From: Ehretia macrophylla
Taxonomy: Eukaryota; Streptophyta; Magnoliopsida; Boraginales; Ehretiaceae
Reading direction: 5' to 3'
Length of the DNA stretch: 64,000 nucleotides
NCBI GenBank assembly: GCA_037974665.1
Contig: CM075767.1
Location: 23,213,498-23,277,497 of the forward strand
Shown here: positions 19,888 to 32,435 of the stretch, in pieces
How the letters are laid out: each line of letters starts with the position of its first letter
Position numbering within the stretch: position 1 is the stretch's first letter
The notes under the pieces: generated by a model
Told to the model about the DNA's origin: nothing
Seen by the model: only the letters and a program-made list of their open reading frames with translations
The model's database searches: none
Translations under genes and position numbers: made by a program

Positions 19888-22800
19888 TGTGACGCCCCAG
19901 CCTAGAGGGACTCTTAATTTATTATATTTAATTATTCTATGTGCATATTTGACTTAATTTCCCTTTATATTGTTTTTACTTGTTTAAAATTTATGTTTGA
20001 TAGCCCAAGACAAATTTTAAACTATTTTAATTCCCGAAATTTATATTTTTCCTTGATTATACTTTATAAATAATGTATTCCTTCATTGACAAAATGTGCA
20101 TTGCATATCCTGAGTGTGAGATAGAAAATGTTTAGTGTCCCCGAGTGAATAGTGATAGTTTAATTGTTTTTGGGCCTTTAACATTCTAACTAATTTCCTA
20201 CCAAGTTATATAGCCCAATTATATTTAATAGAAGCCCAACCCATTAGCTAGCCATTTATTTACTTATATTACATACTTATACATATATATTAATCATAAC
20301 AAAGCAAAAACAAGAGCAAAAGAAGAAAGAAAATCAGAAAGAACAAAGGCAAAAAACGTGAGACCTCTTGTGAGCTAGGGCTTAGTTCATCTTCAAATTT
20401 CAGCCACTTTAGCAAGAATTAGAGTGATCTCTAGCTAAATTTCAGCCTTTTCTAGCATAACCAAGGTGAGGAATCATGTTAATTACATTTTGTATGGATT
20501 ATTTTGCTATATGTATGTGTATCATGTTGTAGAGATTTGATCAAGTTGTTGGAAATGCATGTAAGGTTCTATATTTATTGTGTAGGGTATGATACTAGTT
20601 CTCTAATGTATGCTTATTATGATATAACATGCAATTATAATTGTTACCATTGTATTGCAAGTATAATCAAAGTGGAGGATTAGGTGTTTGATTTAATGCT
20701 TAAGTGAAGTGTAGAGATTATTTGCTTGCTAGAGCAATGACCAAAGGAAGACAAATGCAAGAAAACATGCTAAATAGACATTAGAGCAATTATGAGAATT
20801 CAGGACAATTTGCGCAACGAATTTGCAGAGATGATTTGAGGTAGCAAACGATGTCAAAATTGGCTGAATTTTTTTATATTGTAGCTAAGATCTTAAGGAA
20901 CAATTTCTCTTTTGGCTTAAAGATTGAATTATGTCGTTAAAGGGTAGTTTTGGAGCCAAAACTACCCTTTAACGAGTGATTCTCATGTAATTCAGGGCTG
21001 GTTGCACAATGATTTTCTAAAGGATATAAGTTGATGAGTTCAACTCTGAATTGGGAACCGTTTGAGGCTAAACTCATCTACACTTGATGAACTACATGTC
21101 TGTGAAATTTCAGAAGTTTTAAAGGTTATTAAGACTGCTAACTGAACTTGCAAAATTAAGAAAATGCAGTCAGAAATTTTAGTTTATATAGCTAAGTGAT
21201 TAATGTTGCACTAAAGGCTAATTTGAGTTGAATAATGGTACATTATAGGTAGCTGAAGGGTTGAGAGTAACAATTGTGAGCTGGTTAAAGTTCACTTTGA
21301 GCCTTTGGTAAAAAAAGAACCACAATAAACAACGAAAAGGAACTAAAGTGGCAGACAAGGTTATGAGAAAAGCAATGAAAACGAAAGAAAAGTTTGTACA
21401 GCAAAGTTTGGCAGCAAAAGTTAGGCGCATGCAATTGAAAATCGTTTTCACACTGTTGCGTTGCTTTGATTTTGGATATGGAATGAGCCTATAAATAGAG
21501 GCTCATTCATCACCATTTTGCATCACCAAAACATTCCAAATCAGAGAAAAAAATAAGCTTTCTCCTGAGTATTTTTTCTTCCTTATTTGTTATTCTATAT
21601 TTGTGAGTGAGAGTTAGTTTCTCCTATTATTTGAGAGAGTGATATTGTTCTTTTCTTATATTAGAGAGAAAGTTATTGTAAAATACTCCACATCATAGTG
21701 AAATCCTCCATTACTTGCCCGTGGTTTTTCCCTCGATTTGTTTGAGGGTTTTCCACGTAAATCTTGTGTCTTTACTTTCTCTGTTCTCATTCATATTTTA
21801 GCTGTGTGATACTGCTTGTCCCCGACCATTCCGCTGCGTCGATACCCAACAACAATTACATGTTTGAAGAGAATGCTTAAGTGAAATGAGGGTTAAATAA
21901 ATATTAGTTGCATTGAATGCTAAATGTTTAATATGTGACTAACGTGAACTATGTGCTCTGAATGTTTAAATAAGTTGAGCTTTGAGTGAATGTTTAATAT
22001 GATGAATTATGCATAGTGACTTGCAATTTAGATAATCAAGAGTAATTAGAGTCATGTACATGCTAGTGTCAGTTGTTAAAGAGTGTTTACAAGCGATGGG
22101 AAGTAAAGTATGTTTTCAATCATGTTCATGAGCTTAGCTTAATGTCATGCATTTTTAGTGTCCTGAGTACATATTAATGTTAACGTGCATGAGAGTGGCC
22201 TTTTTTGTCACTTCTCACCTATGCGCATTTAGTGTAATCAAATAATAAATGCTTCGACGTGGCTATGTATTATATGATATAAATTGTTCTCAAGTGAACT
22301 AACAATGTTAACAAGCGTCCAGCGTAGCGAAGGTTGCAACCTTAAGCGTCGGCCCGGATGTGGTGATCATTCACTGGGCGGCAGCGGACTTACCAGTAGA
22401 TGTTAACCCGCCGAGGACTAGTCCCTAGTCGCACGGACAGAGTGTTCCATGGACGGGGTCGTAAGATCGGGGTACATTCGGAGTATACCCAGCGGAACGA
22501 TAAGTGATGCCGGTAAGTGAAGAGCCAGTGAAAGAGAAGCGTAGCTGAATAGAAGTGAACCCGCATGGACAGAGCATTCCATGGGGTTAGCGATATCCTT
22601 TTTAAAGTGGTTATTTAGCGTTTTACTGTTAATGCTTTCAAGTGTTAGCGTATAATGATAAATCCTTGTGTTCATAAATGTTTAGCTAATGTTTTAGAGT
22701 TCTTAATGCCTTAAAGCTTATCATGTCAGTGTAGCTTTCCGCATAGCTTATAATGCTTAGTTAAATGTTATTTGAATGCCTTATATGCATTGTACAAAAA

Positions 22801-23508
22801 TAATTTTTAAAAGCTTCCTTTTTATTCCCTCTCTCACTGAGAGTATACATGTGTTGTATGCTTACCCTTCTTTTCTAACACTTTTCAGGTAAGACAGTTT
22901 CTACTCCTCCGAAATTAGAGGAGAAGAGGCTCAGAGTTTCCTTGCATGGTTGTGTTAGCTTGTCTGTTGTAGATCAAAGTGGATGTTGTGCAATATATGA
23001 TTGTAATTGTATGAATCTAGTTTAAGTTGTTGACTTGTTTAAAGTTGAAATTGAGTTGTTAGTTGTATTGGTTGTATTTTATTGTTAAGTAGTTGGTTTG
23101 TATTGAACTAAATTAAATGATTGTTTGCTTGTAGTAGTTGGTTGACATAGGCCTATGTAAATGGTTGAATGAGACTTAATTTATAAGTTAACTAAGTAGG
23201 AAATATTAGAGTGGTAAGATAAGTGGAATAATAATCATAGTATGTTAGTAACTTATGAACTGTTGCAAGTTTGTTTACTTTTGCTAAGTAGGAGGCTCGG
23301 ATGTCCTTAGGAGCTTGAGCATAGTATCGTATGATTGTTATGTTGTGCTTTGTGGATCATTTCTTTTGAGTTTAGGTTTGTGGTTAGTCCTATAAATAGG
23401 AGAGACTCTGTCCATTTTTTCTCGTTTTTTCGTGCCCTGAGTTAGGGTCGGGTTAATGTTAGTGGAATGAATAGGAGTCTCGATTCCGTGAAGGGTCAAT
23501 ACGTGACA
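19888..23508 (+). mobile_element. Large LTR-like element (probable solo LTR, 3.6 kb with nested insert)
   Basis: Starts TGTGACGCCCCAG, ends ATACGTGACA, with a perfect 5 bp duplication GTAGT (19883-19887 and 23509-23513). No long direct repeats at the two ends and no gag-pol were found, so a solo LTR of a large (probably Ty3/gypsy) element is the simplest reading. The copia solo LTR at 21275-21851 is nested inside. A 19-base word at 22463-22481 recurs inverted at 38217-38235, in the element at 37297-40001, linking the two as one broad family in opposite orientation. Confidence 0.75.
21275..21851 (+). mobile_element. Copia solo LTR (577 bp) of the element 1/2 family
   Basis: It runs from TGTGAGCTGG to ATACCCAACA with a perfect 5 bp duplication ACAAT (21270-21274 and 21852-21856). 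It is the reverse complement of the LTRs at 49948-50527 and 54708-55286. The shared parts include GTTTGAGGGTTTTCCACGTA and the TATA-like CCTATAAATAGAGGC (about 21488-21503). In element sense it lies on the + strand. Confidence 0.9.
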
Positions 23509-23513
23509 GTAGT

Positions 23514-25344
23514 CCCTACAAATCTAAGAGTAGTTCTACCACTATTCCTTGGTATATGCAATCGACAAACATATAAAGTTTTTCCCAAAACGTATTTAAC
23601 TAATTTGTATAGAATTTTTTTTGTGGAAACTTATTGTTCATTAGCTTTCTTGTTTGAGGTCAAGATTTAACATAAGAAACTATAAGATGGTTCACAGAAT
23701 GAATTTGACAAATAAAACAACAAAGATACATATATAGGTCAAGCGTGGATGCCATTTGAAGTATAAGATTTCATTATTTAGAATATTAATTGGCTTTCAT
23801 TATTTAGATCAAAATGTTGAAAAAAAATTTCCTTTTACTTTTTTATGTGAAGGCTTTTCTAAGTTCCTTCAAAATTCACTCTGCAAAATCAACATTTTAG
23901 CATCTTTTAAAATGATAAATCTTGAAGATTATTATTTTTGGAGGGACATTTCTATTAGTAATTGTTTAAATTGAAAAATGAACAGTGATACTCCCGGTAA
24001 AGATTAGACTTAATTAGGGTTTGAATTTTTCAATTGATAATTGTCTGAGGTGTCTTTTTTTGCTTTTTTAATATTTTACAAATTAAGTTGGTACTATTTT
24101 ACATGTTAACTTGATTGTATTAACATTTATTCCACTGAAATGTCTTACTAAGAATTGCTAATTAATATATAAATATTTTGTCAAAAAGTTCAAACGAAGG
24201 AAAAAAGACAACCAAGACTTTCATGCTAACATATGTTACACTACTCCAAAAATAACCTATTAAATAGAAGCAACTAGAAAAAGAACAAGAAAATGTCACA
24301 TTTGTTGATAAAATATTTTGAATCCACCCTTGACCCACTCAATCTTTCGAGAACAATGAACCACAAACGATAAATAGTAGTGAGCGTCTTATGGCGAACA
24401 ACACTTAATGGTGAACCCTTTGTACTTAACTTAGAAATTGAAATATCAACTACATACTCTAGAAAATAAAATAGGATTAAACAAAAAGAGATCTCTAAAT
24501 GCTGAGAAAGCTTGAGAAAAGATGTTCATCAGTGTTTCCATTAATTGGCTTATAGTTGACAGTTAAAGACTACTCCTTTCCAATTAAACATGTAAAATTC
24601 ACTTAAATTAATTTTAAGTCAAAAGTGCACAATCACTTGGATTTTTTTTTTTTTTTTTTAAAATTTCAAGACTTTTGTCATCTGAAAGTTGCTTTCTAAT
24701 GTCACCTTCTTATGCCAGTGCTATAGAACTTTGCAATGTTAAGTCGCATTTAGAACAGTGATATGAAATTTCTAAGTTTGGGGTGACGATATATCTTATA
24801 CTTCAATTCTCTACTTCATAAAGCTCTTTTTCTTAGAAAAAGTGAGAAGAAAAAGGAAAACAAAAAGGATAGGGCAAGGGCAAAATGATAATTGTAGAAA
24901 GTCTTTGACCGATTCAAATGAATTAAATATATATGAAAGAATTGAGTAAATTTAAAATTCGGTAAGAGACTTTAAATTTCAGCATGAAACACTAAATGAG
25001 TTCATAATGAAATCAATTCAGATAGGTTAAAGATAAAATAGCTTTTGAAGAGTCAACTAGTCAAGTATTTTTTTGCTCCTTGTCAGGTGTTTTTTTTTTT
25101 TTTTTTTTGGTCCTGGTGAGAATTTTCAGCTTTAGTTTTTTGCTTTTTTTTGCGCCTGGGCGGGTTTTCTTTTCCCCCGGGTGAGAATTTTCTGCTCTTT
25201 TCAGTTTTTATTATTTTCTTGTTTTCTTTTGACATTCTTGGTTAGCTGTCATATTTATTTATAAAAAAAAATTACATTGTTCTTTTTTATATGAAATACA
25301 CATTTACTGGATTAACAAAAAAAAAAAAAAATCAATTATTTTTA
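23514..25344. other. AT-rich cluster DNA upstream of pseudogene D
   Basis: No gene is supported. About 23790-23990 is nearly repeated at 63800-64000. About 24690-25065 is similar to 42080-43085 and 10440-10575. T-tracts lie at 24642-24659 and 25089-25109. These are upstream parts of the LRK10L tandem unit. Confidence 0.6.
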
Positions 25345-27450
25345 TGGCTGGAGTTGCACTTGCGTCTAATTGACTAAAGGCTTTAGTTTTAAAAATCTCA
25401 ATCCATATGTAGATCCTCCTAAGGACTTGTTTAGTGTATTGGCTAGCGAATTTGATCTGCAGTGGCATCTTTCTGTTAATTGTTCTAATTGTCAACACAG
25501 AGGTGGCCAATGTCTAACTGACACCGAGAATCAATTCCAATGCTCTAGAGGTGCAGACATATCCGCCTCCAAAGGTATAGGCATATCCATCGAATTTTTG
25601 TGGTAATCCAAATTCATATGATCTTAATTGATTGAGTATCAAGGTTTAAGCATCCTGATTAAATAGAACTCATCTTCTTTTTATCACTAATGCAGAGTAT
25701 CCAAGTTCTGTGTTACTTGTTCTGCACGAGGTCGTATTCTAGACAAATCACACATGTCGATATTGATTTAACCAAAAACTACTTGCACATGCCAGTTATA
25801 TGCATATACACAATTAGCACTAGGTGCAAAACAAAACAAAGATTTGTTAGAACATTATAAAAGAAAATATTATTTTTAAAATATAAAAATAAAACATTTA
25901 GTTATCTATTCAAATAAGTTATACAAATTCATTGGCTCTCACGCTTAAGGTAAATTCTCATCTATTTTTTATTTTTTATTTGTATAAATGAGATGAGCCT
26001 TGTTAGGGAGATGAATTCAGCAAGCGCAAATCCGCCCCACCAGTAGCACAAAAGTTACCCCAATAAGAAAAAGCAAGAATGACAACTTTTTTCAAGCTTT
26101 TACATAATTATAATCTGATCTTTTCTATAATTTCATTTTTTCTAACACAAAATCATTCTACCAGTGATTTAATTCTATTTTTGTTCGTTTTGATTTATTT
26201 TTTGGTGCAGGAAAGCGCAGTTTGCAACTTATTCTTGGCACAGGTACCTCCTGTAATTAAAAGTGTTACTTGGACATATTCATGTATCAATGCATCAATT
26301 ACGTCCATAATTTTATATTCTTGTACTTCATAATAAATTTGTTTCTATTTACTAATTGCAGTTGTCCCTGCTAGTGGATTTGCAATACTCACGCTAGTCT
26401 ACTGTTGCTTAAGAAGGAAATGCTCAATTTTTAATTTTAAAATAGACAAATACCAAGATGTGGAAATCTTTTTAAAGAACTATGGTTCACTTGCTCCCAA
26501 GAGGTACCGCTATTCTGATGTTAAGAAAATGACAAGCTCTTTCAAGATTAGATTAGGTGAAGGGGGCTATGGTTCTGTATATAAAGGTAAACTTCGTGAT
26601 GGTAGCCTTGTTGCAGTGAAGATGTTGAATGACACAAAGGGAAATGGAGAAGAATTTATCAATGAGGTCGCAAGTATTAGCAGGACTTCTCATGTTAACA
26701 TTTTCAAGCTTCTTGGGTTCTATTTTGAGCGCAACAAAAGAGCTTTAGTCTATGAGTTCATGCCTAATGGATCTCTTGAGAAGTTCATCTATGAGAAAAA
26801 AATTATTGGTAGATCGCCAATTGGGATGGGAAAAATTGTACAAAATTGCAGTTGGCATTGCTCGAGGATTAGAGTATTTACATTGTCTTTGTAATACTCA
26901 AATTGTGCACTTCAACATAAAGCCGCATAACATTCTTCTTGATGAACAGTTTTGTCCTAAAGTTTCTGACTGGCCTTTCTAAATTATCTACTAGGACAAA
27001 GAGTATTGTATCAATATTGGGTGCGCGAGGGACAATTGGATATATCGCTCCCGAAGTTGTTTGCAAAAATATTGGAGGGGTCTCTCATAAATTCGATGTC
27101 TATAGCTATGGCATGATGATTCTTGAAATCGTTGGAGGAAGAAAGAATGTCAATGTTGGAGTCAATCATACCAGTGAGATATATTATCCGCATTGGATCT
27201 ACAAGCAATTGAACTAAACCAAGAGCTTGGATTTGATGGAATTATGGGTGAAGAAGAGAATGAGAAAGCAAGAAAGATGATCATGGTGAGCTTGTGGTGC
27301 ATACAAACAGATCCATCAACTCGACCATCAATGACTAAGGTGGTAGAAATGCTAGAAGGGAACCTAGACTCCTTGCAAGTTCCTCCCAAACCCTACTTAT
27401 ATTCTCCTTCCTGGTCACCGGTTGAAGCGTCAAGTGTAAAAATAAATTAG
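25345..27450 (+). pseudogene. LRK10L-2-type receptor-like kinase pseudogene D
   Basis: The copy begins within the WAK-associated part of the ectodomain: LASEFDLQWHLSVNC then CQHRGGQC, ending near 25551. Most of the ectodomain is lost. Exons follow at 26211-26243 and from 26362. The latter holds the membrane helix, RRKC, the glycine loop GEGGYGSVYKG and VAVKML. Three frameshifts break the kinase: one at the A-run near 26797-26803, one in DFG near 26970 (reads DWPF or TGLSKL) and one near 27209. The catalytic aspartate of HFDIKPHN is replaced (HFNIKPHN), so the copy would be inactive even if the frame were open. The end is at 27448-27450. Its unbroken segments served as the reference for A and C. 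Confidence 0.9.
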
Positions 27451-27525
27451 TATTGGTAATATTTATTCCACTGTTTTCCTTTAAAGGAATTCGACTTTTA
27501 CCTTGTTCTAGTAGTCTGTAACTTC

Positions 27526-28599
27526 TGTTGAAAGAATTTAGGTTTTTGTATAATTACATGATTGGAGCATTAATTTAAGATTAAATTAATAGAATTACAG
27601 GTTTTCTTATTAGGTTAAGTTTTTTAGTATTTGAGTTTATTATTCTTGTTCACCAAGTTTTGCAGCCTATAAATAGACACTTATATTGTACTTTACAATA
27701 TGTTTAATAATACACCATGTAGGTCGTTTTGTTTATTCCTTTTGTTTAGAGCCACCGTTGGTGGCGACTCTTACTATTGTTTGCTTATGTATATGTTTCC
27801 TGTCTTTTTATTTATTTATTTTTGTTTAACATGGTATTAGAGACCAGGTTTAGATATTGGACATAATATGAAGAAGATGTTCTGGGTGTTATTGGAGTTT
27901 TATCAACAAGATGGGTTTGACTTTGCAGTTCGTTTTGCCAAATTTGGTGTTCTTGAAGTTTTGGGTGTTCTTGTCAAGCCTTGAATTTGGGTTTAGTGTT
28001 GTGATTTTTCGTTATCTTTTTGTGTCATTAGTATTTGGGTTTTGGGCCTCCAAGCACTTTGTCCCTTCGGGTATTTGAGTTTTTGGACGTTTGGCCTTCC
28101 GACATTAGTCCTTTTTTCTTTGGCCTTCGAACATTAGTTTTATAAATTTGCCTTTTAGGTATTAGTCTTCAAAACTGTTTTTTTTTTCATTCTTTTAACT
28201 TGGTGTGTATTTTGTTGCGGATGTTGGTAATGACTTCAAGGCACCTTGGCAATTCAGTTAGTAAACTCAAGTTTCTCTACTTGGGTTTGAGGGAGATTGT
28301 TGAAAGAATTTAGGTTTTGGTATAATTAATTGATTGGAGCAATAATTTAGGATTAAATTAATACAATCACAAGTTTCCTAATTATTAGATTAAGTTTCAT
28401 ATTATTTGACTTTATTATTCTTGTTCACCAAGTTTTGCAGCCTATAAATAGAATCTTCTATTGTACCTTACAATATATTGAATAATACACCATGTAGTCG
28501 TTTTGTTTATTCCTCTTGTTTAGAGCCACCGTTGATTGTGACTCCTACTATTGTTCGCTTCCGCATATATCTTTAATCTTTTTTTTATTTTGTTTAACA
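27526..28599 (+). mobile_element. TRIM (terminal-repeat retrotransposon in miniature), 1074 bp
   Basis: Direct LTRs 27526-27831 and 28298-28599 run from TGTTGAAAGAATTTAGG to GTTTAACA. They flank a 466 bp interior without an ORF. The primer-binding site TGGTATTAGAGACCAGG follows the left LTR directly (27832), and a purine tract GAGGGAGAT precedes the right LTR. A perfect 5 bp duplication ACTTC (27521-27525 and 28600-28604) flanks the unit. The LTRs contain CCTATAAATAGA as a likely TATA. With no coding capacity it depends on enzymes supplied elsewhere. Confidence 0.93.
27832..27848 (+). promoter_or_regulatory. Primer-binding site of the TRIM
   Basis: TGGTATTAGAGACCAGG, immediately after the left LTR, is close to the complement of initiator methionine tRNA. 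Confidence 0.75.
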
Positions 28600-28604
28600 A
28601 CTTC

Positions 28605-29890
28605 AAGGAGCTAGAAATTGTATCCACAATAATAAAAATCCAAATTATCCTATCATTTTAATTGAGTAAAATGTATACCATCCCATGCTTTTACATAATT
28701 TGTACATTAAATACTGTTTTAGTTTAATTAATAGTAAAACACTTGTATCTTTTCAAAACTTGCATGCTACTCCTTCCATCAAAATGAGTCATTCTTCGAA
28801 TACAATGGTCATTACGAACTTAGGAAAGTCAAGTACTCTGTGTTGAATCAAGTGATTTGTAAAGTTCGAAATATTGAGAATCACTTTTTTTGGTAGACGT
28901 AAAATATACATATGCAAGTATTTTTGATATATAATATACTCCCGCTTGTTTCCAACAAAAAAAAAGAAGAAGATAAAATCCTATATAAGTTTCAAAAAAT
29001 TATCTAAAAAACTCCCAAAAATACTGAACTATTAGAATCAATGGCTTGGCTAAATATGATTGGGTGAAACCATTAGAACAAGCAAGAATTTGCCACAAAA
29101 AAGAATCGTTTCGGCCCAACAACAATCCCAAGTTCAATCAAACAATATTATCTGGTGCAGTGCCCCTAAAACAAGGCACTACATATATATGGCTTAAGGC
29201 TCTATCTTTTGCTCTCATGAAGAAAAGCTCCTTTGATGATTCGGCTAATCCCCTTACTAGTGAACTTGCCCGATGAATTGACCAGGAAAAAAAAAATGAA
29301 AAGAACTTTCCCCATGAATGTGTTCCCTAGTTGAATCTGCAGGGTCTTTTTAAAATAAAGAAATCAGTCAAAGAATACCTTCAAGTACCCTGGAGATCGT
29401 TTTACGCTCTTATCTATGCTAGCACTTGTTGGTTATGGTAACAAAATTAATTTTATCTCTTTTCAAGATGAAATTCTAAATAGTACCTTAGGCTAACACC
29501 AGTTTGGTGTTTTAAATGTTCCCCTCGTTTTAAGCCATAATCAGGTAAATAAAGCTAGATGTAAGTACCTAATATTTACTGTTTTCTGCTCAATTTTAGC
29601 ACATGGCTAATCTGCAATCATAAAGCATTCTTTTTCTGTAATGTATGGCTTGACTATATCAAGTATTAACACGTCATTTTTGTATTACTTGTATCCATGA
29701 TTTCATATTTACTTCTTAAATTTTAATAACTATAAACTTATAATTGATTCAAACTCTTATGTATCATCGAGTGAGTGACAATTGGGAGATTGACAGGAAA
29801 AAATCTTCGCTATGTAATTATCACAAGAGAAAGGTCACAAAGCACGTGTACTTGACCAATCCCCTTAGTAAAGGGGTATTTTTTGTAAGG
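28605..29890. repeat. Downstream flank of pseudogene D, duplicated cluster DNA
   Basis: 28985-29290 matches 19195-19545, and 29690-29880 matches 3995-4190 and 32180-32330. No gene is supported; short ORFs here are not conserved between the copies. Confidence 0.65.
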
Positions 29891-31312
29891 AAACATATTT
29901 GCCGATAAAACTTTTAGTGTTCCATTAGTATATACAAGTGTTTGTACATCAAGTGAACTAAAAGATATTCACAATTTCCACAGTTAATATCCTACCAGTG
30001 TTCTATACATATGAGGGCTTGAGAGACAAGTCCAAGTCAAAGATAAAGACTACAACACATCATGCACATAGGAGGCGAAGAAGTAGCAAAGGATTAGCTA
30101 CGTTTGGTCTAACATTTTTGACTAAGACCCCTTCCATTATTAAGAACTGTGGCTTATCTCTTCCTTCTCTCTTTCGTCCATTCCTTTGTTAAAAAATTGT
30201 AAAATGTCTTTTACGCCCTTGATTTTTACCCTTTTTCCTTTTCATCTTAACTTATCTCTGCTTCTTTCTTCTGCACCTCTCTCTGTTATCTACTCCGATC
30301 AGTTTTGTCAATTAGCACTGCCAATTCATTTTTAGCTTTACTCTTCTTTCCTACTCTCCAACCCCCAGAAAAATAAAATAAAATAAAAAATAACTTCCGT
30401 TCATTTTTTTCCACGCATGTCCAATTCTGCGCAAACTTCTCCTAAACTACAACTAATGCTCCACAAAGTCCAAATGCATTCCAACAATGTTTTCGACCAA
30501 AGTCTTGACAACAATTCTTAGGATAACATGGCCAAAGAGCATTCTTCACTTTTTTCGTGCTTTTAACACACTCCATATTACATTTAATTACATATACATA
30601 TGTGTATAACTTTTTTTTTTTGACTGAATTAGCAAGAATGATTTTATTAAAAGTTAAAAAAAAAAGTACAAAGAAAGAATAGAAATACACGCCCAAAGGC
30701 GAAATCGAAACCATGTCCATGCGAGCACAATGATCAAACAATACAAAACTAATAATTACAAAGACAAGTAAAACCAAAGTCAAGTCAACCCAATCCCAAG
30801 ATTTTCTCTATGCAAGAAGTATTTTGGATTGGGGTATTGTAATAGTCATCGTTGTACAAGTAGTAATTGGTTGTGGTGGATCATGGTGGGTTAGTTGATA
30901 GTTTTGTTCATTTTTCAAGGGGTTCATATATTGTCGTTGATTGTTTTTTCCAATTGGGTTGGCAATCTCCATCAAGATGAACTTATAGACAATTCACAAA
31001 GTACATCCTTTTGAAAGAAACTTGACATATATGATGCAGCTCAAATGGATTCAAGGATCTCTAATTCTGAATTGAACGTTTGAGATGCAGCTTTACTTCT
31101 CTCTTTATTCTTTTTGTAATTTTTATTTCGTTTTCTTTCATCTTCTTATGATATAATTTGTTAAAAATGAAAATTAATCATTCTAAACTTACCTCTAACA
31201 GAAAATTTGATAGATCCCTAATAAAAATGGTCTATTTCTCACTTTTTTATTATTAGGGAGGCAAAGTCACACTTTTTAATAGTGGAAAGGATCTCGGTCA
31301 AAATAACCCTTT
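29891..31312. mobile_element. Insert with imperfect inverted ends, plus a LINE-like 3' tail
   Basis: Cluster DNA stops near 29880 and resumes near 31313 (AATAAAGCATG), so about 1.4 kb is inserted relative to 32330-32390 and 4190-4250. Inside, GACTAAGACCCCTTCCATTA (about 30119) pairs imperfectly with the inverse of 31266-31312, suggesting a terminal-inverted-repeat element. At about 30609-30680 a stretch with TTTTATTAAAAGTTAAAAAA and GTACAAAG resembles the 3' end of plant LINEs on the minus strand. Ends and duplication could not be fixed. Confidence 0.4.
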
Positions 31313-31428
31313 AATAAAGCATGATTGAAACTTATGTGCTAAAACCCAAAATGTTTAACATCATCCACTACTGTTTCCTCCATCTCTCTCTTCATTTACT
31401 CTCTCATTTACTTCTTGTAACCAACTTA

Positions 31429-31772
31429 GGCTCTGTTTGTTTGCTGTAAAATAACTTGTTAGAGGAAAATATTTTTCTGAAAAATAGATTAGTGAAAAAT
31501 ATTTTTTAGTGTTTGGATATACAGTGAGTTCCGTAAAATATTTTCTTCTCCCAAAGGACATGAAAATATTTTACAAAATTTTGTATTAGCCGCAATTGTT
31601 GATTGTAAAATATTTTACAGTTGACAAATTTTTTGGTGTTATCAAACTCCATAAAATTAAAAAAAAAAAATAGCCATAATTGTTGACTGAAAAATATTTT
31701 ACGTTTGACCAAATTTTACATCCTACCAAATACCGAAAAATGTGTAAAAATATGTTTCAAACAAACGGAGCC
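31429..31772. mobile_element. Tourist-like (PIF/Harbinger) MITE, 344 bp
   Basis: Ends GGCTCTGTTTGTTTGC and CAAACAAACGGAGCC are inverted copies, flanked by TTA (31426-31428 and 31773-31775). The interior repeats AAAATATTTT words. The termini and the 3 bp TTA duplication match Tourist/PIF-Harbinger MITEs. Confidence 0.85.
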
Positions 31773-32435
31773 TTATATTCCCTTTGTTTGCTGCTTTTAT
31801 CTGAAGGAAGTTATTTGAGGGAGTACTAGTAAAAGCCCTCGAGTACACTGCGACCACCAGAGCTTCACGATGGGTTCTCTCAATCAAATTTTACCCACAA
31901 ACCAAGTCTACGAGAAATTTCTTTTTCTTTGATTATCACCAAATCAAAGTAGGAAAGTAATAGTAGAACAGTTTCAATCAAGTATAAACCTGGCAACATG
32001 CAGAATAATAAGAAAATGATAGAAAATGGATATAGGGATCAAAACAGATGTATAAGAGTCTTCACTGAAAACAGTAATTTGGAGGAAACTAAAATAATGT
32101 GAAAAAGTCAAAGCCAATTATAAAATAATTGGGTTCTGATATCAAGAATGTCAACAATCGACTATTCTATTAAAATTTTTGAAATTTTAAAAACTATAAA
32201 CTTCTAATTGATTCAAACTCTTATGTATCATTATCGAGTAAATGAGAATTGAGAGATTGACGGTAAAGAAAAAGGAAGCTTGACGAAGAAAAAATCTTGG
32301 CTATGTCATTATACTTGACCAATCCCTTTAGTAATTAAAGCATGACTGGAACTTATGTGCATAAATCTAAACGTTTAACATCTTCCACTGCTTCAGTTGC
32401 ATGAGAACAGACCAAGGGCACTGCCAATAATAAAC
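31773..32435. repeat. Duplicated downstream flank (partner 3750-4390)
   Basis: From 31914 the sequence follows 3750-4310 with small differences, then is cut at 32435 by copia element 1 and continues at 40639. No gene. Confidence 0.75.

Noticed and set aside
29046..29276. 76-codon ORF downstream of pseudogene D
   Set aside because: The duplicated partner at 19195-19545 does not keep the frame, so it is not under coding constraint.
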